Positions 8,212 to 17,046 of a stretch of DNA of 64,000 nucleotides are shown one piece after another. The DNA is from Phycisphaerae bacterium RAS2 (GTDB taxonomy: Bacteria > Planctomycetota > Phycisphaerae > UBA1845 > UTPLA1). Both the position numbers and the translations under genes were made by a program. Below the pieces are notes generated by a model, which was given only the letters and a program-made list of their open reading frames with translations, was not told where the DNA came from and searched no databases. The stretch lies in assembly GCA_007753915.1 (NCBI GenBank), contig CP036352.1, positions 1,364,001-1,428,000 of the forward strand, given 5' to 3'. Within the stretch, counting starts at the first letter, position 1; every line of letters begins with the position of its first letter.

Positions 8212-10350
8212 TCACATTCGCTCAAGCGTTCGGATGCCGAGCAGGCCCAGGCCGGTGGTCAGGGCGCGGTGCGTCAGCTCGCACAGGCGCAGACGCGAGG
8301 CGAACGTCGCGTCGTCCTCGGCTTGCAAGACCGGGCATGATTCGTAGAACGACATGAATCGGCCGGCCAGATCGAAGAGATAATCACACAGGATGTTCGG
8401 CAGCAGCGTCTCGCCGACGGCGTCGACCACCTCGGCGAGTTGCAGGATGCGCAGCGCGAGGGCCCGTTCAGCGGCGTGCTCCAGGCGAAGGGCGGTGTTC
8501 GCGGGCACTTCGGCGCGCGTCTCGACGGCCTTTCGATGGATGGAACGAATGCGGGCGCAGGCATAGAGCATGTAGGGCGCGGTGTTGCCCTGTAGTGCCA
8601 TCATCTTGTCCCAACTGAAGAGGTAGTCGGTGTTTCGATTCTGGCAGAGGTCGGCGTATTTCACCGAGCCGACGCCGATGGTCTCGGCGATGTCGCGGAT
8701 CTCGGCCTCGCTGAAGCCGCGCTTTCGATCCGGGTCGGATTCGGATTGGCGAACCAGCGCCTCGGCCCGCTGAACCGCTTCCTCCAGCAGGTCCTTGAGT
8801 TTGACGGAATCACCGCTGCGCGTGCGAAGCATCTTCTTGTCGCTGCCGAGCACCGAACCGAACGCGACATGCTCGAGGCGGACGTCCCCTTGCGGCCGAT
8901 GCGTCCAGCCCATTGCATGAGCCGTCGGAAAGAGCATGTCGAAATGGAGTTTCTGCGGTGCGCCGACGACGTAGATCGCGCGATCAGCGCCGAGTCCGCC
9001 GCGGAAGGGCGGGCGCGTGAGCGTGTCAGCCAGCGCCGGCGTGCGCAAGCGAACCGGGTTTCGTTTCGGATGGGCGATTCGATAGAGGACGCCCGCGAGG
9101 TCGGTGGTGGCGTAGAGCGTTGCGCCGTCGGATTTCTGGATGATCATCGGCAGCGGGTCGCCCTGGGGCCCTTTGAAGGCCGGCGAACCGTCGGGCTTGG
9201 TCAGGAAGACGCACAACGCGCCCTGATCGCGACGGCAGACGGCACGGAGCGCGCCGGTTTGGCCATCGGCCGACTGAAGCGACGCGACGACTTCATCCAT
9301 TACCCCCGCCAGCAGCGGCTCATAGAAGCTCTCGCCACAGACATCGCCGTCGGAGAGCAGAACGCCGAGTTTCTGGTACACCGCGTTGCAGTCGCGCAGG
9401 GTGATTTCGATGGCGATTTCGCGAGCGAGGCGTTCCTGTGCATCCTGCTGGCCGCCGCGCTGCATCATCTGCGCCACGTCGCGCGGGTCTTTGAGTACCG
9501 CGGCGAACTCCGTCCCGGCGGCTTCCTTCGTGAGCGTGTTGAGGTAAAGGTATCCCGCTTCGATATCGACGAGCGTCAGTAGCGCCTGCGCGCGGCAGTC
9601 GTGAAGGAACGGTTCGAAGATGCGCTTGCCGTCCTGATCGGCCTCGTAGTCGGCCTTGGATCGCTCGGCGACATTCTTGAGATAGGCTAGTTTCGCTTCA
9701 CCGCCGCTCCCGATGGCGGTGCGCAGTTCGGCGATGGCGCGCGGCAGATAGCCCGGCGCTTCGCCGCGGTGCCGGGCCATGGCGGCGTGCCACATGCCGA
9801 GGATGACCATGCCGAACTGGGTGCCCCAGTCGCCGAGGTGGTTTTGTCGGACAACATCGTGCCCCTGAAAGGAAAGGACGCGCGCGAAGACATCGCCGAT
9901 GGCGGTCGTGCGCAGGTGGCCGACGTGCATCTGCTTGGCGACGTTGGGCGAGGAGTAATCAACGACAACGGTCTGTTTTCGAGCGGCATCCACCGCGTCG
10001 ATGCCGAGGCGGTCGTCTCCGGCAGCCGGCGCGGAGGGGATCGACCCGAGCGAGGCAGCCAGGGCCGCGTTCTTCAGGCGAAGGTTGATGAACCCCGGGC
10101 CGGCGATCTCCGGTGTTTCGAGCAGTTCCATCGCGGCGGACGGCAGGGCGGCGACAATGGCGGCGGCCGCGTCGCGCGGTTTCATGCCGAGTTTCTTGGC
10201 GAGACCCATCGCGACATTGGATTGATAATCGCCGAGTTTGGCATCGGTCGATGTGCGCACAAGCGGATCGGCCCCGGCGGCCTGTTCGCCGAAGGCGGCG
10301 ACCATCGCGGCGGTGACGAGCGACTCAATTTGCCGGAGGAGCGACTGCAT
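8212..10350 (-). CDS. argS: Arginyl-tRNA synthetase
   Basis: Class I enzyme that charges tRNA-Arg with arginine using ATP. Visible elements: an N-terminal additional domain, 'Ser-Ser-Pro-Asn-Val-Ala-Lys' leading into the HIGH-type motif His-Val-Gly-His-Leu-Arg, the Gly-Asp-Trp-Gly-Thr-Gln-Phe-Gly segment, the KMSK region as Lys-Lys-Met-Leu-Arg-Thr-Arg, and a DALR anticodon-binding domain containing Ala-Pro-Tyr-Met-Leu-Tyr-Ala. The product is about 712 residues from the ATG at 10350, long for a bacterial ArgRS (~560-600). Extra length comes from the central region and a basic/Pro-rich insertion before Ala-Ile-Tyr-Val-Val-Gly. An upstream in-frame start at 10398 is possible. It follows rsfS on the same strand. 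Confidence 0.92.
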   Translation of the reverse strand: MQSLLRQIESLVTAAMVAAFGEQAAGADPLVRTSTDAKLGDYQSNVAMGLAKKLGMKPRDAAAAIVAALPSAAMELLETPEIAGPGFINLRLKNAALAASLGSIPSAPAAGDDRLGIDAVDAARKQTVVVDYSSPNVAKQMHVGHLRTTAIGDVFARVLSFQGHDVVRQNHLGDWGTQFGMVILGMWHAAMARHRGEAPGYLPRAIAELRTAIGSGGEAKLAYLKNVAERSKADYEADQDGKRIFEPFLHDCRAQALLTLVDIEAGYLYLNTLTKEAAGTEFAAVLKDPRDVAQMMQRGGQQDAQERLAREIAIEITLRDCNAVYQKLGVLLSDGDVCGESFYEPLLAGVMDEVVASLQSADGQTGALRAVCRRDQGALCVFLTKPDGSPAFKGPQGDPLPMIIQKSDGATLYATTDLAGVLYRIAHPKRNPVRLRTPALADTLTRPPFRGGLGADRAIYVVGAPQKLHFDMLFPTAHAMGWTHRPQGDVRLEHVAFGSVLGSDKKMLRTRSGDSVKLKDLLEEAVQRAEALVRQSESDPDRKRGFSEAEIRDIAETIGVGSVKYADLCQNRNTDYLFSWDKMMALQGNTAPYMLYACARIRSIHRKAVETRAEVPANTALRLEHAAERALALRILQLAEVVDAVGETLLPNILCDYLFDLAGRFMSFYESCPVLQAEDDATFASRLRLCELTHRALTTGLGLLGIRTLERM

Positions 10351-10442
10351 GAACGTTCGAGTCTCGTCTCCGCGAAGAAGGCTTCGTTCCATTCGCACTG
10401 CTTGAAGCAGTGGTACCCGGCACCCGGCACCGGTTTCCGGCT

Positions 10443-10904
10443 TCAGGCCCAGTCCACTTTCGGTCGATCGCCCCAGAGCGAATCGAGATCGTAATAGGCT
10501 CGCTTGTCCGCGTCGAACAAATGAATGACCACGTCGACGTAGTCAACGATGATCCACGCGCCTTCGTCGTAACCGGCGACGCCGAAGGGCTTGTCACCCG
10601 ATGCCTTGCCGAGGTCGGTCAGGTGATCCGCCACGGCCCGAAGCTGGCGGTCGCTGGTTCCGGTGGCGATGACAAAGTAATCGCAGATCGGGCTGACGCC
10701 GACGAGGTCGAGTGCGGTGATGTCCTCGCAGTGATTCTGGGCGAGCAGCTTCGCGCAGGCGACGGCGAACGCGCGGGCCTTATCGGTGGGGCGAGTCGGC
10801 TTGGGCCGCGGGCGCGTGGAATCGGGGATGATCTTTGTCACGCGCGGCGCGCGAGCGGGCTTGGCAGCGGGGGAGCGGGCGGATCGTGGGACACGTTTGG
10901 CCAT
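10443..10904 (-). CDS. rsfS: Ribosomal silencing factor RsfS
   Basis: RsfS (Iojap/YbeB family) binds ribosomal protein uL14 and blocks joining of the 30S and 50S subunits in starving cells. Of 153 residues the last ~110 match the family: Ala-Leu-Asp-Leu-Val, Cys-Asp-Tyr-Phe-Val-Ile-Ala-Thr-Gly, Asp-Arg-Gln-Leu, Ala-Trp-Ile-Ile-Val-Asp-Tyr and a C-terminal Tyr-Tyr-Asp-Leu-Asp-Ser-Leu-Trp. The first ~40 residues are an Arg/Lys/Pro-rich extension, unusual for the ~110-120-residue family. It is 90 bp upstream of argS, likely in one transcript. Confidence 0.9.
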   Translation of the reverse strand: MAKRVPRSARSPAAKPARAPRVTKIIPDSTRPRPKPTRPTDKARAFAVACAKLLAQNHCEDITALDLVGVSPICDYFVIATGTSDRQLRAVADHLTDLGKASGDKPFGVAGYDEGAWIIVDYVDVVIHLFDADKRAYYDLDSLWGDRPKVDWA

Positions 10905-10960
10905 GGTCGTGAATTATCCCCGCGCGACGGCGCGATTTCCAGCGTTCTCGTATCAGAAAG

Positions 10961-10988
10961 AAAGCCCCAGGCAGGTGCCCGGGGCTTT
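10961..10988 (-). terminator. Rho-independent terminator after hppA
   Basis: AAAGCCCC (10961-10968) and GGGGCTTT (10981-10988) are exact inverted copies, extended inward by a GGC/GCC pair around a short loop. On the minus strand the stem is followed by TTTCTTTCT. It lies between the hppA stop (11039) and the rsfS start (10904), so it separates the two transcripts. Confidence 0.75.
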
Positions 10989-11038
10989 CGGGTTTAACGA
11001 CGTCAGTCCGGATCATTCGCGGCCAGCCGCCGCGCAAC

Positions 11039-13876
11039 TCATTGGCCGAGCTTGAGCAATTCGCCGATGCGCGGACCGTACGCCACGACGAGTCCCGCAA
11101 ACACGACGCTGACCATGCTCATCAGCTTGATGAGAATGTTGAGCGACGGACCGGACGTGTCCTTGAATGGATCGCCGACCGTGTCACCGACGACGCCGGC
11201 CTTGTGATCCGATGAACCCTTGCCGTAGATGATCTCATCGTCGGACTCGGCACTCTCGGCACGAGCGGCGATGGCTTCGCGAATGGCCGCCGGAACGCTT
11301 TCGCGAACCTTCGGGTCCTTCTTGAAGGCGCCGGCCGAGATCTTGCCGAAGGTTTCAATGTACTTCTTGGCGTTGTCCCAAGCGCCGCCGGAGTTCGCCA
11401 TGAACACTGCAACGGCGAATCCGCTGACCAAGCCGCCTGCAAGCAAGCCCATCACCCCCGCCACGCCGAAGACCAGGCCCACAAGTACCGGCGCGATGAT
11501 CGCCAGCAAGGAGGGGAAGACCATTTCTTTTTGGGCGCCGGCCGTGCTGATGGCGACGCAGCTCGCGTAGTCGGGAATCTGCCCGCCCTGGAAGCTGACG
11601 GGCGTCCGCGGCCAATTGTCCGGGTTGCGGATGTAGGCGTCGTCGTGACCCTGACCCTTGAGGTAGGACCGCATCAGCGCGAATTGCCGGCGACACTCGA
11701 GCATCATCTGGTTGGCGGCGCGGCCGACGGCCTTCATCGTGAGGGCGCAGAAGAGGAAGGTGAGCAGCACGCCGGCGAAGAGGCCGCACAAGACGCGCGG
11801 GTTCATCAGCGTGATGTTGTAAAAGCTCATGAACTGGTCCATCGAGGCCCGTCGGACTCGGACGACTTTGAGGTGATGCTGGCCGAGGTTGAGAGTCCCT
11901 TCGTAATTGTCTTCACGCTTGCCATCGACGTATTCCGCGGCGGTGAAGCGCTGGCCTTTCTTGAGCAGGCCCTTCGATTCCATCAGCTTGATTTCCTTGA
12001 ACTCCGGGCACATCAGCGCGCCGTAGCTCGACAGCTTCTTCGGGTCGCCGGCCTCTTTGAGCGCAAACTTGCCGTACCCAATGTACACGGGCGCAACGGC
12101 GGCGCTCTTGTCGGGGCTGCCGTCCAGAATGGACCGTTGAACGTATGTCTCGGCTTCGTGCAGCATGCCGATGCGCACCTCATCGATGTATGCGGCGAGG
12201 AGCGCGAGGGCGGTCAGCGCGGCCGAACCGATGGCAAAACCTTTGCCGGTGGCGGCGGTGGTGTTGCCGAGCGAGTCGAGTGCGTCGGTCCGCTGGCGGA
12301 CTTGCGGCTGCTGATGAGTCATTTCGGCGTTACCACCGGCGTTGTCGGCGATGGGGCCGTATGCGTCGGTGGCGAGCGTGATGCCGAGGGTGGCGAGCAT
12401 GCCGACGGCGGCGATGCCGACGCCGTAGAGTCCGAGCATGTATTCCGTGGCACCGCCAGCCGAGACGAATGCGACGAGAATCGCGACGATGACGGTGAAG
12501 AGGCTGGCCCATGTGCTCTTCATGCCTTCGGCGATGCCGCCGATGATGATCGTGGCCGGGCCGGTGATCGCCTGGGCGGCGAGTTCCTGGGTGGGCTTGA
12601 AATCGTAGCTTGTATAGATTTCAGTGGCCTTGCCGATGATGACGCCGGCGATGAGGCCGGAGGCGATGCTGCCCCAGATGCCCAGCCACGATGGGCCGGT
12701 TCCGCCGTCGGGAACTTTCGGGAAGCTCGGACCAAGCAGGTAGTAACACACGCCCAGGGCGGCGATGAGGATGAATGCGCTGCTTCCCCAGATGCCGCGG
12801 TTGAGGGCGGCCATGAGTTCGCCGAGGTTGGCGTTTTCTTTGGTCTTGACCATGTAGATGCCGACGATCGACAGCAGGATGCCGACGCCAGCCAGCACCA
12901 TCGGTGTCGCGACAAGTCGCATGCCGGCGTCGAAGCCGACGGCGGAGGTATCGTCGCCGAACATCGAGACCGCCGCGGCGACGCCCAGGGCGGCCGTCGC
13001 GAGAATCGAACCGGCATACGATTCGTAAAGATCGGCGCCCATACCTGCCACGTCACCGACGTTGTCGCCGACGTTGTCGGCGATGGTGGCGGGATTGCGC
13101 GAGTCGTCTTCGGGGATGCCGGCTTCGACTTTGCCTACGAGGTCTGCGCCGACGTCAGCCGCCTTGGTGTAAATACCTCCGCCGACGCGGGCGAAGAGCG
13201 CCTGTGTCGAAGCACCCATGCCGAAGGTCAGCATGACGACGGTAATGGTCGTCAGGCTCATGTCGCCGCCCCAGAGCCGCAGGGCGATGAACCAGCCGGT
13301 GACGTCCAGCAAGGCGAAACCGACCACAACGAGGCCCATGACCGAGCCCGCGCGGAAGGCGACAACCAGGCCCTGATTCAGGCTCTCACGAGCACCCGCA
13401 GCCGTGCGGTGCGAAGCGTTGGTCGCGGTCTTCATACCGAAGAAACCGCACAGGCCGGAGAAAAACCCGCCGGTAAGGAAGGCGAATGGAACGATCTTGT
13501 GCTGCACGCCGAGGCCGTAGGCGAGATAAGACAGCACAAGGCTCAAGGCAACAAATACCCAGGCAACTACTTTGTATTGCCGCCAGAGATAGGCATATGC
13601 GCCGTCACGGACGAAGCCCGCGATGAGCTTCATGTTGTCATCGCCTTCGCTCTTGCTCATGATTTCGTAGTAGAATTTCACCGCGAACATCAATCCGACA
13701 AAGCTGCTGGCGAGTGCGATCCACCAGATGGACGGAATGCCGTCCAGCCCGGTCGGCGCAGAAGCGGCGGCGGTTGAAGCGGTCGTGCCATCCTGCCCCA
13801 GCGCGGCGGCGGTGAAGGCGAGGATCGCGGCAGGACAGGCCGCGAGAATTGTGAAGATTCGTCGTTGCGTACTCAA
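11039..13876 (-). CDS. hppA: Membrane-bound ion-translocating pyrophosphatase (K+-dependent type)
   Basis: Integral membrane enzyme coupling PPi hydrolysis to H+ and/or Na+ pumping. Landmarks: Gly-Gly-Gly-Ile-Tyr-Thr-Lys-Ala-Ala-Asp-Val-Gly, the Asp-Asn-Val-Gly-Asp-Asn-Val-Gly-Asp-Val-Ala loop, Glu-Met-Thr-His-Gln, and C-terminal Gly-Asp-Thr-Val-Gly-Asp-Pro-Phe-Lys-Asp. The segment Gly-Asn-Thr-Thr-Ala-Ala-Thr-Gly-Lys-Gly carries Ala where K+-independent enzymes have Lys, so K+ dependence is predicted. The product is 945 residues (usual 650-800): it has an N-terminal signal-like helix and a ~115-residue hydrophilic insertion at about residues 568-684. The start is TTG, chosen because AGGAG precedes it by 9 nt and no in-frame ATG fits. 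Confidence 0.93.
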   Translation of the reverse strand: MSTQRRIFTILAACPAAILAFTAAALGQDGTTASTAAASAPTGLDGIPSIWWIALASSFVGLMFAVKFYYEIMSKSEGDDNMKLIAGFVRDGAYAYLWRQYKVVAWVFVALSLVLSYLAYGLGVQHKIVPFAFLTGGFFSGLCGFFGMKTATNASHRTAAGARESLNQGLVVAFRAGSVMGLVVVGFALLDVTGWFIALRLWGGDMSLTTITVVMLTFGMGASTQALFARVGGGIYTKAADVGADLVGKVEAGIPEDDSRNPATIADNVGDNVGDVAGMGADLYESYAGSILATAALGVAAAVSMFGDDTSAVGFDAGMRLVATPMVLAGVGILLSIVGIYMVKTKENANLGELMAALNRGIWGSSAFILIAALGVCYYLLGPSFPKVPDGGTGPSWLGIWGSIASGLIAGVIIGKATEIYTSYDFKPTQELAAQAITGPATIIIGGIAEGMKSTWASLFTVIVAILVAFVSAGGATEYMLGLYGVGIAAVGMLATLGITLATDAYGPIADNAGGNAEMTHQQPQVRQRTDALDSLGNTTAATGKGFAIGSAALTALALLAAYIDEVRIGMLHEAETYVQRSILDGSPDKSAAVAPVYIGYGKFALKEAGDPKKLSSYGALMCPEFKEIKLMESKGLLKKGQRFTAAEYVDGKREDNYEGTLNLGQHHLKVVRVRRASMDQFMSFYNITLMNPRVLCGLFAGVLLTFLFCALTMKAVGRAANQMMLECRRQFALMRSYLKGQGHDDAYIRNPDNWPRTPVSFQGGQIPDYASCVAISTAGAQKEMVFPSLLAIIAPVLVGLVFGVAGVMGLLAGGLVSGFAVAVFMANSGGAWDNAKKYIETFGKISAGAFKKDPKVRESVPAAIREAIAARAESAESDDEIIYGKGSSDHKAGVVGDTVGDPFKDTSGPSLNILIKLMSMVSVVFAGLVVAYGPRIGELLKLGQ

Positions 13877-14000
13877 GGTCGGTGACTCCTAAAGGTGGTT
13901 TTGTATTTCGTTTTATGTCGAGATTCGAGCAATGCTCGATTCATGTCAGTGTGAGCGACGAGAGGGCATCTCCGCCGATGGGGACGACTCGCGCTCGAGT

Positions 14001-14018
14001 TTGTGATAACTTTCACAA
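14001..14018. promoter_or_regulatory. CRP/FNR-family-like operator upstream of hppA
   Basis: The sequence TTGTGATAACTTTCACAA is a perfect 6-bp inverted repeat with a 6-bp spacer and matches the E. coli CRP consensus TGTGA-N6-TCACA exactly. It lies about 125 bp before the hppA start and about 300 bp before the promoter-like sequence of the gene at 14533. The regulator is not in the window. Confidence 0.4.
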
Positions 14019-14294
14019 TCCGCGAGTGCAACACGACCACCCTGATCGCGCTTAGTTCCAGCTCTGAACGGAGTAACAACCCGGCCTACAGCCCGCGAAG
14101 GCTCGCCGAGCCTGCTCAACCGCGCCGTTTCCTACGTTGAATCGCCGACTTTCGGTAATCGGTCGCGGCCAACTCCGCACCCGACTCACGGTGATTCAAG
14201 GGCTGGAATGATAAGGGTTTGTGCGTATTGCATTCAAGCCCCGAAGCCATCGCCCAAATAGCAGGTGTCCAAACGCAGCCCCATTTGGGGGGCT

Positions 14295-14323
14295 TTGGCT
14301 GTTGGCTGTTCATAACATATTAA
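14295..14323 (+). promoter_or_regulatory. Candidate promoter for the FlgT_N-like gene
   Basis: TTGGCT (14295-14300) and TATTAA (14318-14323) are spaced 17 bp in the one distinctly AT-rich stretch of this gap. The resulting leader would be about 200 nt, which lowers confidence. Confidence 0.35.
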
Positions 14324-14532
14324 CAATAAACGAGTTACGTGGTCAGAACCGGATGGGATTCCTGACACGTGATGCAACCATTGCAGCGGGTCCGCTTCGA
14401 ATCGACCGAGACGGGTTGGAGGAGGATGTACGTGTTCGGCGCAACCGTGGAATGCGGTCACAATGCGCCGGTTTGGTTCGGCGTCGTGAATCCTGCAACG
14501 TGATTTCTCGTTGCGGCCCGGGAGGATTGATT

Positions 14533-15699
14533 ATGGCATCGACGAGTCGGTTCGCAGCGTTGGTTTTCGTGGCCTTCGGAATGGGCGGTGGTTTGGCGAT
14601 GCACTCGGCGTCGGCGATGCCGCCGGCGACGAAGACCATCACGATGGAGGGCCGCGCCGCGGGCACGAACGCCAACGCGATGGAACAGGCGAAGCAGGAT
14701 GCGCTGCGACGTGCGGTGGAGCAGGCCTGCGGGACGTTCATCAACTCGCAGAGCCGCGCGCAGAATTATACGGCGGTCTATGATAAGGTGATGGCCTCCG
14801 CCGCGGGCTACGTGACCGAGTTCGAGGTGCTGTCGCGCCGCGTGGAAGCGGGAACAAGCATCTGCGAGGTGCGCGCCGTCGTATCGACCGAGAGCTTCGA
14901 GAGCGAGTGGACGCGTTTGGCGCACACGATCGAGGCCGAGGGCAACCCGCGGTGCATCGTCGTCTTCATCGAGGACAACGACGTGGACGACGACCGGCCG
15001 GCCAAGGCCAACGGCGTGGCGCAATCGGTGATCGAGAACTTTTTCCTGAACAAGGGCGTTCAGTTGATGGATCGCGGCGCGGGGGAGGAAGCGCGCGGGC
15101 GGGACATCACGCTGGCGGCGATGAACGACGACGTGGGAAAGCTGGCGGCGATGGCGGCGAGTTTCAAGGCGGACGTGGCCGTGCGCGGCAACGCCGAGGC
15201 GCGGCGTGCGGGGACGACGCAACTTGGCGGGCGCACGCTGTACAAGTGGTCGGGGACGATCAACGTGCGGGCGTACCACGCTGACTCGGCGCAGATGCTG
15301 ATGGCGAACAGCTACTCGGCGTCGCACAGCACAGTGAACTCGAACGCAGGCGGCGATGAGGCCCTGCGCAAGTGCGCCGAGGAACAAGCCGGGGCGATCC
15401 TGCGAGACGTGGGCGAGTCGTGGCGCAAGCGGCAGCAGGTGCGGCGCGTCTGCCAGATCACGCTGGAGAACTGTTCGCGCAAGGAGTACAAGATGTTTGA
15501 GGAGGCGCTGCGCGAGGTGGACGGCGTGCAGGACGTGAAGCTGCGCGAGCTGGTGAACAATGTCTGCCAGGTCGAGGTGGACTGGTCGTACGACCTCGAA
15601 CGGCTCGTGACGCGGATCGAGGAGTTGAAGGCCGGGGGGATTGCATTCGAGGCATCGGAGCAGACACACGATCGGGCGACGTTCAAGATCCGCAAATGA
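14533..15699 (+). CDS. Secreted FlgT_N/LPP20-like protein
   Basis: The 388-residue product is read from an ATG preceded by GGAGG with 7-bp spacing. A signal peptide covers about residues 1-28. The next ~90 residues match the pattern of the FlgT N-terminal/LPP20 domain: 'MEGRAAG.NAN.M..AKQDALRRAVEQACG', a central Tyr/Ser region, and 'GYVTEFEVLSRR..AG..CEVRAVVST'. A central domain resembles the nucleotide-free TolB-like fold of such proteins, and the last ~90 residues form a small alpha/beta unit with two Cys. FlgT is a flagellar H-ring protein, but no flagellar genes are nearby, so only an extracytoplasmic role is safe. The stop overlaps the next start by 4 bp. Confidence 0.7.
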   Translation: MASTSRFAALVFVAFGMGGGLAMHSASAMPPATKTITMEGRAAGTNANAMEQAKQDALRRAVEQACGTFINSQSRAQNYTAVYDKVMASAAGYVTEFEVLSRRVEAGTSICEVRAVVSTESFESEWTRLAHTIEAEGNPRCIVVFIEDNDVDDDRPAKANGVAQSVIENFFLNKGVQLMDRGAGEEARGRDITLAAMNDDVGKLAAMAASFKADVAVRGNAEARRAGTTQLGGRTLYKWSGTINVRAYHADSAQMLMANSYSASHSTVNSNAGGDEALRKCAEEQAGAILRDVGESWRKRQQVRRVCQITLENCSRKEYKMFEEALREVDGVQDVKLRELVNNVCQVEVDWSYDLERLVTRIEELKAGGIAFEASEQTHDRATFKIRK

Positions 15700-16874
15700 G
15701 CAGTCGGCGCGTTTTCGCATTGGTGTTGGCAGCGGGGCCGAGCCGGCGCATGGGCCGGTCGAAGCTGTTGCTCGAATATGGCGGCGGCACGATTCTCGAA
15801 GCCGTTCTGGACGCGGTGTTTGACTCGCCGCTCGACGGCGCCGTGATCGTGACGACGCCCGAGATCGAAGAGCTTCTGCGAGACTCGGTGCCCGCGGACG
15901 TGGCTGTCGCGGTGAACCACGACGCCGGCAGCGACATCATCACCTCCGTCAAACTGGGCCTTTCCAAGGCCAAAACGCGTTATCACTTGAACGACGAGGA
16001 CGGCATCGTCGTGCTGCTCGGCGACATGCCGGAGATCACGTCGGCAACGGTTTCGATGTGCGTCGAGATGTATCGGATGGCCAAGCAGCCCCGAATACTC
16101 GTCGCGACTTATCACGGCGTGCGCAGTTACCCGGTGATCCTTCCGTTCTCGCGCATGCTGGAAGTGTTTTACTGGGAGCGGCCGCGCGCGCTGGAGGATT
16201 TGTGGGAGCGGCCGGGGGCGGAGATTCGCGAGTTGCCGATCGGCATGGTTCCGCGGCCGATCGATGTGGACACGCCGGAGGACTACGAGCGGTTGGGTGC
16301 CATTCATGCGGCATCGCCCGCCCGGCCGTCGGTGCCGCCTCAACTCCGATTGGCCACGTACGACGATGCACCAGGTCGCGCGGCCGCCCTGGCTGCCTCC
16401 GGCGGCGAACCGTTGCCGGAGCACACGACGGCGACCGACTTGCCGGGCGAAAAGCGCGTATTCGAAGCGCGTCGCGACGATGAGATCGCAGCGTGCTGGC
16501 CGGTGATGGCGGAGCTTCGACCGCACATCACGGCTGTGGAGTTTTTAGAGCGCGTGCGTCGGCAGGAGGAGAGCGGGTTTCGACTCGCGGCGCTGGAAGT
16601 CGATGGCCGCGTAGTAAGTGCCGCAGGATTTCGGTTGAGCGAAAACCTGGCATGGGGTCGGCATTTGTATGTGGACGATCTCGTGACGGCGGCGGCGGCG
16701 CGGTCCAAGGGCTATGGCGAGGCGTTGTTCAACTGGCTACTGGAGGAGGCCCGGCGAAACGACTGCGACGCGCTGCATCTGGACAGCGGCGTTCAGCGAT
16801 TCGCGGCGCACCGGTTCTATCTCGCGATGCGCATGGACATTACGTCGCACCATTTCGCGATCAAGCTCAAATGA
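15696..16874 (+). CDS. Fusion of MocA-like nucleotidyltransferase and GNAT acetyltransferase
   Basis: Residues ~1-205 form a MobA/MocA-type nucleotidyltransferase: Leu-Ala-Ala-Gly-Pro-Ser-Arg-Arg-Met-Gly with Lys for NTP binding, Leu-Gly-Asp-Met-Pro for the metal Asp, and Asp-Val-Asp-Thr-Pro-Glu-Asp-Tyr at the end of the domain. MocA makes molybdopterin cytosine dinucleotide. A Pro-rich linker leads to a GNAT domain (~255-392) with the acetyl-CoA motif Arg-Ser-Lys-Gly-Tyr-Gly-Glu-Ala-Leu and a following 'Arg-Phe-Tyr' helix. The 392 residues are one uninterrupted frame. The start overlaps the preceding stop (ATGA), implying translational coupling. What is acetylated is unknown. Confidence 0.82.
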   Translation: MSSRRVFALVLAAGPSRRMGRSKLLLEYGGGTILEAVLDAVFDSPLDGAVIVTTPEIEELLRDSVPADVAVAVNHDAGSDIITSVKLGLSKAKTRYHLNDEDGIVVLLGDMPEITSATVSMCVEMYRMAKQPRILVATYHGVRSYPVILPFSRMLEVFYWERPRALEDLWERPGAEIRELPIGMVPRPIDVDTPEDYERLGAIHAASPARPSVPPQLRLATYDDAPGRAAALAASGGEPLPEHTTATDLPGEKRVFEARRDDEIAACWPVMAELRPHITAVEFLERVRRQEESGFRLAALEVDGRVVSAAGFRLSENLAWGRHLYVDDLVTAAAARSKGYGEALFNWLLEEARRNDCDALHLDSGVQRFAAHRFYLAMRMDITSHHFAIKLK

Positions 16875-16947
16875 CGCGATCGCAAATGAATTCGCGCGAT
16901 TGACATTGCGCGAGCATCCAGCTTGCTTTCAGGTACTCCCGCGTATC

Positions 16948-16975
16948 GGTGCCCGCTCGCTCGCGCTCGGGGCTG
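16948..16975 (-). repeat. Dispersed repeat copy (AGCCCCGAGCGC..GCGAGCGGGC type)
   Basis: Read on the minus strand, this 28-bp sequence matches 26 of 28 positions of the plus-strand sequence at 32054-32081, 15 kb away. Both copies are intergenic. No gene explains the similarity. Confidence 0.55.
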
Positions 16976-17046
16976 GGATTGAAACGCGCTCATTCGCGAT
17001 GGATTCTGTTCAAGCGATTCCGGCTTGGTGCGGGAATCGATCCCCG

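Larger units (their letters stand above)
13877..14532. other. Divergent control region between hppA and the FlgT_N-like gene
   Basis: This 656-bp gap contains no supported gene. It holds the CRP-like site at 14001-14018, a palindrome CGAGCA-A-TGCTCG at 13926-13938 in the hppA leader, an AGCCCC/GGGGCT hairpin at 14277-14294, and a promoter-like sequence at 14295-14323. The part from 14340 to 14520 would be an untranslated leader of the plus-strand gene. Confidence 0.5.

Noticed and set aside
11531-13777. Long open frame (about 748 codons) on the plus strand opposite hppA
   Set aside because: Its translation is Gly/Asp/Glu/Ala-rich without domain structure and mirrors the strong codon bias of hppA, whose protein is unambiguous. 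Similar long antisense frames occur opposite the ABC permeases and argS for the same reason.
14221-14532. N-terminal extension of the FlgT_N-like gene
   Set aside because: The frame is open, but it lacks a ribosome site and family similarity, while the ATG at 14533 has GGAGG at 7-bp spacing and starts a signal peptide.
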